Part shown: positions 59,319 through 64,000 of the stretch, piece after piece | How the letters are laid out: each line of letters starts with the position of its first letter | Position numbering within the stretch: the stretch's first letter is position 1 | Source of the DNA: Agapetus fuscipes | Taxonomy: Eukaryota > Arthropoda > Insecta > Trichoptera > Glossosomatidae | Assembly (NCBI GenBank): GCA_951799405.1 | Contig: OX637356.1 | Span: 13,601,229-13,665,228, forward strand | Length of the DNA stretch: 64,000 bases | Direction of reading: 5' to 3' | Program-made: the position numbers and the translations under genes | The notes under the pieces: model-generated | The model's database searches: none | The model's input: only the letters and a program-made list of their open reading frames with translations | What the model was told of the DNA's origin: nothing

Positions 59319-60410
59319 ATAAATCTAATGATATGTATGATATGAAAGTTTTGATTTTTGAAAGAGATGATGAAAATATGAATTATGAATTTAAAATAAA
59401 TGGAATGAATGTTGATGTCGTAAATGAGTTTGTATATTTGGGAAGTAAGTTTGAAAAAGATGGAAAAATGGCCGGTGAATTTGAAAGAAGAATAATGAAA
59501 GGCAGGTGTGTACTGGGTGCGACCGCTTGCATCGCCAGGAACCAAAATCTCTCAAAAAATGTTAGATTGGCGGTGCACGGTGGTATACTAGTGCCAACCT
59601 TGATGTATGGAAGTGAAGCCTGGACGGTGAGTGAAAGGGAAATTAGTAAAGTCCATACAGTAGAAATGGACTATCTAAGAAGTATGATTGGGAAAAAACG
59701 AAGTGACAGGGTGAGGAATGATTTTGACAGAGAAGAATGTGGTGTAAGGGAAAGTGTGAAAGTGAAGATTAAAAGAAGTATGTTAAGATGGTTCGGGCAT
59801 TTGGAGAGAATGAGTGATGAAAGATTGACGAAGAAAGTATATGTTGCTAGAATAGATGGATGTCGTGGTAGAGGAAGACCGAGAAAAGTATGGAAGGATC
59901 AAATCTCTGAAATAGCGAATGAATGGGATATCCAGAGTCATAATAAAAGGAGGACTTGTATGAAAAAGGTTATGACTCTGGATGAAATTAAAGAAGTATG
60001 CAAGGACAGGAAGAAGTGGCGGCTAATCTGCAATGTTGATTTCTAATGTTGGTGTATTCATTTGCTACATTTTTTGCATAGGAAATTTTTGACTTTTTTT
60101 GTATAGATTTCTTTGTAATGTTTTGTTCTTTTTTATATTTAAATGTAATTTATTATTCATATTCCTTGACTTATAGGTTGGTATGAGGCTGACCACCCAT
60201 ACTGTAAAAAATGGTTCACTTTGCCAATGTCACCCCTGTTTCAGGGAAGGTCGGCAAAAGTTGTGGGGCTTATGTTCATTTGAGGTTTGGATTTTATTTG
60301 TAAGTACACATTCAGCATTTGTAAGCGCGAACTACACTTGTTGGTTTGTGGGCATACATCTGAGAGCTTTAAATGGATATATCCTTGCAACTTAGATTAT
60401 AGATTATAGA
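59319..60410 (+). mobile_element. LINE-X, longest copy
   Basis: C-terminal 238 codons of the ORF (59333-60046), spacer, 3' UTR from 60164 and tail GATTATAGATTATAGAT. It lies exactly between two minus-strand LINE-X 3' UTR copies. Confidence 0.85.
59333..60046 (+). CDS. LINE-X reverse transcriptase C-terminal region (5'-truncated)
   Basis: Open to TAA at 60044-60046. Reads DMKVLIFERDDENMNYEF, then FVYLGSKFEKDG, GGILVPTLMYGSEAWTVSE, RSMLRWFGHLERMSDERLTK, GRGRPRKVWKDQISEIANEW, and MKKVMTLDEIKEVCKDRKKW. YLGS follows the reverse-transcriptase palm; LRWFGHLERM and RGRPRKxW are common in the C-terminal part of insect non-LTR elements. The catalytic YxDD is upstream and missing, so the protein is non-functional. 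The frame runs back through the minus-strand LINE-X to 59114, but that part is a by-product. Clade not settled. Confidence 0.75.
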   Translation: MYDMKVLIFERDDENMNYEFKINGMNVDVVNEFVYLGSKFEKDGKMAGEFERRIMKGRCVLGATACIARNQNLSKNVRLAVHGGILVPTLMYGSEAWTVSEREISKVHTVEMDYLRSMIGKKRSDRVRNDFDREECGVRESVKVKIKRSMLRWFGHLERMSDERLTKKVYVARIDGCRGRGRPRKVWKDQISEIANEWDIQSHNKRRTCMKKVMTLDEIKEVCKDRKKWRLICNVDF

Positions 60411-60645
60411 TATGTATCATTTGAGATTCATATTAAATGCATTCCCACAAGCAGACACGCATAATTTCGCGCTCACAGATGCCGCATGTGGACCTACAAT
60501 ATAAAAAAAAAACAATCCCAAATGAGCATAAGTCCTGCAACTCTTGCCGACCTTCCCTGAAACAGGGGTGGCATTGGCAAAGTGAACCATTTTTACAGTA
60601 TGGGTGGTCAGCCTCATACGAACCTATCAGTCAAGGAATAACAAT
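60411..60645 (-). repeat. LINE-X 3' UTR copy (minus)
   Basis: ATATGTATCATTTGAGATTC to AACCTATCAGTCAAGGAAT. Its own tail is replaced by the tail of the plus copy: tail-to-tail junction. Confidence 0.8.
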
Positions 60646-61566
60646 ACTTGTGGAAATATCTAACATGATAGAGAACATGCAAAAATCGTATCTGCGACAC
60701 AGAAATACAGGCAAAGATTCTGCGGGGACACAGAGTCGCTTGGAGCATTGTTTCTCGAACAACACTGCAAGCAGAGAGTGAAGAGTACATTGTAACCTAC
60801 ATTGTGAAAAATAAATCTTTTGAAACAAATTTAAATCGCATTTAATTTAAAGAGCCCCAAGTCAAATCATAACTAAATTTTAGTAAGCCTCTATGAATAG
60901 CACTGTTAATCTGTAGCTCTGAATTTATCGCCTCTAGGTAAAAACAACTAAATTACAAGTGCCTAACAAGGACACATCAAAAGTTTCTCCATTTGTCCTG
61001 ATAGCACTTATTCGGGAATATCTGGACGAAACTTTAGCAGGCGAAAGATCTCCACATCGAGTGTAAAACATTTCTCAAATACTCAACCCTCACGTAAGTT
61101 AGCAAAGTATATGTAAAAGGAAACACTACTTCTAGAGAGTTCTTTAGTTTTGATATATTTTCACGTTCACGCAATTTTGAAGTATAAACGTAAAACTTGC
61201 TAATCAAATCTCCAACAAGACGTTTTAATTAACGGAAAGGAATCAAATGAAAACAAACATTTCCCTCGTCTTCCATAACAAGGAAAATGCGAGGAAAATA
61301 CGAGAAGTAGAAGTATACTTGGAAAGAAAATTTTCTACATAAACTAAGCTGTTTACATTTTTATCGATCTCCTTTTCACAAGTTTGTTTTGTCTACGAAA
61401 TTCTTTGTCCCAAATATTTAGGTAATGCTTTAATAAATGGACGGTATCTAAAAATATCTTCGCTGGGTTCAAAGATTCACAAACCAAGACAGCAAGAGTG
61501 TTGCAAAGACTAATAACGTGCAGTGGCATATAATACTTTTTCGACGACCATGAAATAAATAACAAA
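60646..61566. other. 0.9 kb unique stretch
   Basis: 60700-60780 is slightly GC-richer (GGGGACACAGAGTCGCTTGG). No gene or repeat recognised. Confidence 0.35.
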
Positions 61567-61572
61567 ATAGTA

Positions 61573-61917
61573 CACAAAGACCGGTCACCAAAGGTCCCTC
61601 TAGCCTTACAGCAACTGGGTCTTGCTTGAGAATTGGCGCTCTTTTGCCATGATCAAGCTCTTAAAATCTGATTGATAGCTTAGTTGGTAGAATCCTTGCA
61701 TAACATGCTTAGAGCAAGAGTTCAATCACCAACGAGGGTGTCAGAAATGATTTTCCGTTTCGGTGTTAATTTCAAAACCCAAAATATAATACCGGCAAAC
61801 GCCTTGACCAGAAATGAGTACCAGCCCCCTTGGGAGCTGGAAACTCCTACTTTAACTGAAGTAGTTGGCGTAAGGCCGGTCCCCTTACCCGTAAAAATAA
61901 ATAGGTTCCACTCGCCA
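61573..61917 (+). repeat. SINE A+B dimer, 5'-truncated
   Basis: A-unit body 61573-61668 (AAAGACCGGTCACCAAAGG, CAGCAACTGGGTCTTGCTTG) then B unit from 61670 (GATTGATAGCTTAGTTGG) with an undeleted middle, ending CACTCGCCAAAG. Confidence 0.7.
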
Positions 61918-61924
61918 AAGTGGA

Positions 61925-62080
61925 TATAGATTTTACAGCACGGGGCTAAACTCATAACAACCTATTGGTCAATGTTATTTCAAAGTCACAACTTAAAGCG
62001 TTTGCAGTTGCTGGTCCTCTGGCCTGGAATCACCTGCCTCATCATAAGGCTAAGAGATAGAAGACCATGTGAAGATACGA
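61925..62080 (+). mobile_element. LINE-X scrap (-) and CR1/L2-like LINE C-terminus (+)
   Basis: 61925-61973 resembles the LINE-X UTR start on minus (CATAACAACCTATTGGTCAA). 61995-62080 encodes AFAVAGPLAWNHLPHHKAK, an ERAF..AGPLAW.RLPHH ending as at 32740. Confidence 0.5.
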
Positions 62081-62303
62081 AATGTACTTAATACAAGCAA
62101 ATTTCTGGCATCATTTCCTTGACTAATAGGTTGGAATGCAGCTGACCCCTCCATGCAGTAAGAACTCGGTTCGCTTTTGCCAAGGCCACCGCGGTTCCAG
62201 GGAAATGCGGCAAGAGTTGCAAAGTTTATGTTCATGAGAGGTTTAGTTTATTTTGCATGTACACATGCAGCATATTTGTAAGCGCGACCTATCATGTGCC
62301 TGT

Positions 62304-62627
62304 TTTTTTTTTTTTAAGAAATCCTGTGCGGGAGACTCCCTAGATTCTAGAGACTCTAGGGGTCTATGCCACTTGTTGTAGTGCCGCAGAGGTGAACGAG
62401 CTTGATCGTCGCTACAAAGCGCCAATACCCAAGCAAGACCCAGTTGCTGTAAGGCTGGATGGACCTTTTAGGGACCGGTCTTTGGTAAAGGCTTTATGAT
62501 TTTTTTCATCCCAGCGAAGAGCATATTTGGAAATATAAATGGTGTATTTTTTGTGCTTTGCCGGGATCCGAATCCACCACCTTCCATTTAAGAGTCCGAA
62601 GATTTGCCACTGGACTACGGACCGGTC
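62304..62627 (-). repeat. SINE-A2 (minus), near full length, nested
   Basis: Poly-T, AAGAAATCCTGTGCGGGAGA, TCTAGAGACTCTAGGGGTC, body, and head complement CCACTGGACTACGGACCGGT. Confidence 0.85.
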
Positions 62628-62664
62628 CAAGTTTGTGAGCATGCATTAAATATGGGCGTTAAAT

Positions 62665-62921
62665 CGCTCCCCCAGTTCTTGTTTACCGTATACGCCAATC
62701 TTGTCAAATATGCCTTTTTTATGCAGTTATCTTATGAATCAAATTCTACATAATCTGAGCTAAGAAAAACTGTAAAACTCGATAATGTGAGAGGTATTTT
62801 AAAATATATTTTTAAATAAATTTCTTGTTTTTATAAGACACATTGGTCCAGTACACATGCAAACATTGCTCATGTAAAATTTTCTCAATGGCGTATACGG
62901 TAAACAAGAACTAAGGCAGCG
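62665..62921 (-). mobile_element. MITE-B (minus), nested
   Basis: CGCTCCCCCAGTTCTTGTTT ... AAACAAGAACTAAGGCAGCG, 257 bp, opposite orientation to 16947 and 50429. Flanks TTAAAT and ATTAAT are compatible with a degraded short duplication. Confidence 0.75.
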
Positions 62922-62965
62922 ATTAATGTCAACACATCTTTGCAACTTAGATTATAGATTAAAGA

Positions 62966-63045
62966 TTTACGAGCGCCCTTGGAGTAACTACATCACGAAA
63001 CGGCACCCTACATAAATCATCAACTCATCATCATCACCATCCGTC
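62966..63045 (+). mobile_element. CR1/L2-like LINE 3' end
   Basis: GAGCGCCCTTGGAGTAACTA ... CACGAAACGGCACC then CATCATCATCACCATC tail. Confidence 0.6.
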
Positions 63046-64000
63046 ACTTTTTTTTTGAGTTTTAATTTTTTTTTAAATGAAAAAGTTAATATGGGTTAAT
63101 ACCCAATAAGTCTCTCTGGAACTTATTATACTCTGTAATAGGATTCGTTCACATCATCGTGTAGCAAAAACGTTAAATTGAATTGCTACCTTTGTACTCG
63201 CCTTACAGACTTTACTGGAAATAATACCCACCATCAAAGTCAAGCCGTTCGGAAAACACTCTTGTCGGTGTTTTTACAATTACTCATAATTTAACATAAA
63301 AAGTGTTCATCTGAATTTTCGCAAGGTTGTCGCTATGCGCATAGGACGAAATTTTGCCGAAGACTTCACGACGATATTCTGTTTATATTCTAAAAAATAT
63401 ATTCACTGACTTACATATAGGTACGTTGGTATAAGGCTGACAAGTATAATTTAAAATCTTAAGTTAATAAAGTAAAAATAAAACATAAAGTTTTTCTACA
63501 CAAGTTGATTTTGTATCCTCGAGCGCTTTCGATGTTATCACATGCTCTTTGTGTTTTATTTTAAGTTTATTAATTTAAGATGAATTTATGCTACTAAAGT
63601 GATACATTATAGAACTGTGATTCATAAAAAAACAAATCATCTAATGGATCTTAAGACAAGGACGTCCAACTATCTTTCCACTTTTTTAGAAGGTCTTTCA
63701 GCTGGTCGTTAGCCTATCGGTATCTCCTTAGCTACGATGTGTGCGAGTCTTTTGTGACTCATTTAGAAGACATGAAATTCATACTAAAACATTTTTACGT
63801 TTTTTTTTGTAATAAGATGTAGTGTTATTAGGATGTACGGGTTCTGTTGAATAAAAACTTCGGTTAATTCATTTTCAGATTTCGTTCACATTTGGTTCAT
63901 ACAGAGTTAGCTTCACACCACGGTCACTTGTCTACTTATTAGCTCGACAGCTCCGATACAAGTCTTACGCTAAGGACAACTTGGTATTTTTATAGCATGG
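63046..64000. other. Terminal stretch, mostly unique
   Basis: 63402-63440 is a LINE-X UTR scrap (+). 63490-63550 on minus reads ACATCGAAAGCGCTCGAGG, which resembles the 3' half of the hammerhead-like motif (GAA, palindrome AGCGCT, C, GAGG). 63938-63972 matches 37699-37735 inverted. No exon recognised. Confidence 0.35.

Larger units (their letters stand above)
62114..62965 (+). repeat. LINE-X 3' UTR with two nested insertions
   Basis: Segments 62114-62303 (TTCCTTGACTAATAGG to CATGTGCCTG), 62629-62664 (GTTTGTGAGCATGCATTAAA) and 62922-62965 (CTTTGCAACTTAGATTATAG) join into one copy, interrupted first by SINE-A2 and then by MITE-B. Confidence 0.8.

Noticed and set aside
59114..59332. N-terminal 73 codons of the 310-codon frame
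   Set aside because: This part is read from a minus-strand LINE-X 3' UTR; the same peptide pattern appears at 60437 from another non-coding copy. Only 59333 onward is treated as coding.

Overview
This is a eukaryotic, AT-rich, intron-dominated window, most likely from an insect. Arthropod origin rests on two adjacent exons (4150-4283 and 5080-5281, + strand) that encode an immunoglobulin-like segment resembling the Beaten path (Beat) family of neuronal surface or secreted proteins. No other convincing host exon was found. About 58.7 kb downstream of the second exon therefore looks like intron or intergenic DNA. No rRNA, genuine tRNA, CRISPR or prokaryotic gene was seen.

Nearly everything else is mobile DNA, much of it nested. 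Family names below are labels for this report only. SINE-A and SINE-B are tRNA-headed SINEs that also occur as an A+B heterodimer; SINE-C is a rarer third family. LINE-X is the commonest repeat: a non-LTR element whose 3' UTR carries a CCCTG/CAGGG hairpin and ends in TTAGATTAGA or TATAGAT-type repeats. LINE-Y is a relative ending in CAGTTA repeats. LINE-Z, CR1/L2-like and RTE-like elements are present as 3' fragments. One jockey/CR1-group LINE (40103-43102) keeps a full-length endonuclease plus reverse transcriptase frame. DNA elements are MITE-A (long inverted repeats), MITE-B (apparent 4-bp target duplications) and a hAT-type MITE with an 8-bp duplication (46566-47174). Two copies of one solo LTR (9031-9460 and 47384-47817), a third LTR candidate (17793-18054) and a further LTR family (about 54707, 29110, 23485) are present.

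The most interesting layer is a set of short, often palindromic insertions with a hammerhead-ribozyme-like layout: a CTGANGA-type core, one extra pyrimidine, a variable stem II, GAA, a palindromic stem III, one unpaired base, and a 4-bp stem I. Four sequence-divergent examples (1399-1440, 3766-3803, 17713-17753, 50932-50976 with its mirror image) preserve the pairings with different bases. A decayed Penelope-like element C-terminus (52033-52221) lies just upstream of a related snapback insertion. Two insertions of this kind have 12-14 bp target duplications. Hammerhead motifs in Penelope-like elements are known; the one-nucleotide insertion and the inverted-pair arrangement are what deserve checking.

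Layout: 0-5.3 kb, repeats and the Beat-like exons, with a duplicated splice acceptor and an RTE insertion between them. 5.3-40 kb, intron with dispersed repeats and scattered unique, GC-richer islands. 40-44.4 kb, the LINE with an intact ORF and a LINE-X tail. 44.4-53 kb, hAT MITE, solo LTR, perfect inverted repeat, minisatellite and Penelope remnant. 53-64 kb, RTE tail, SINE dimers, nested LINE-X, MITE and SINE clusters.
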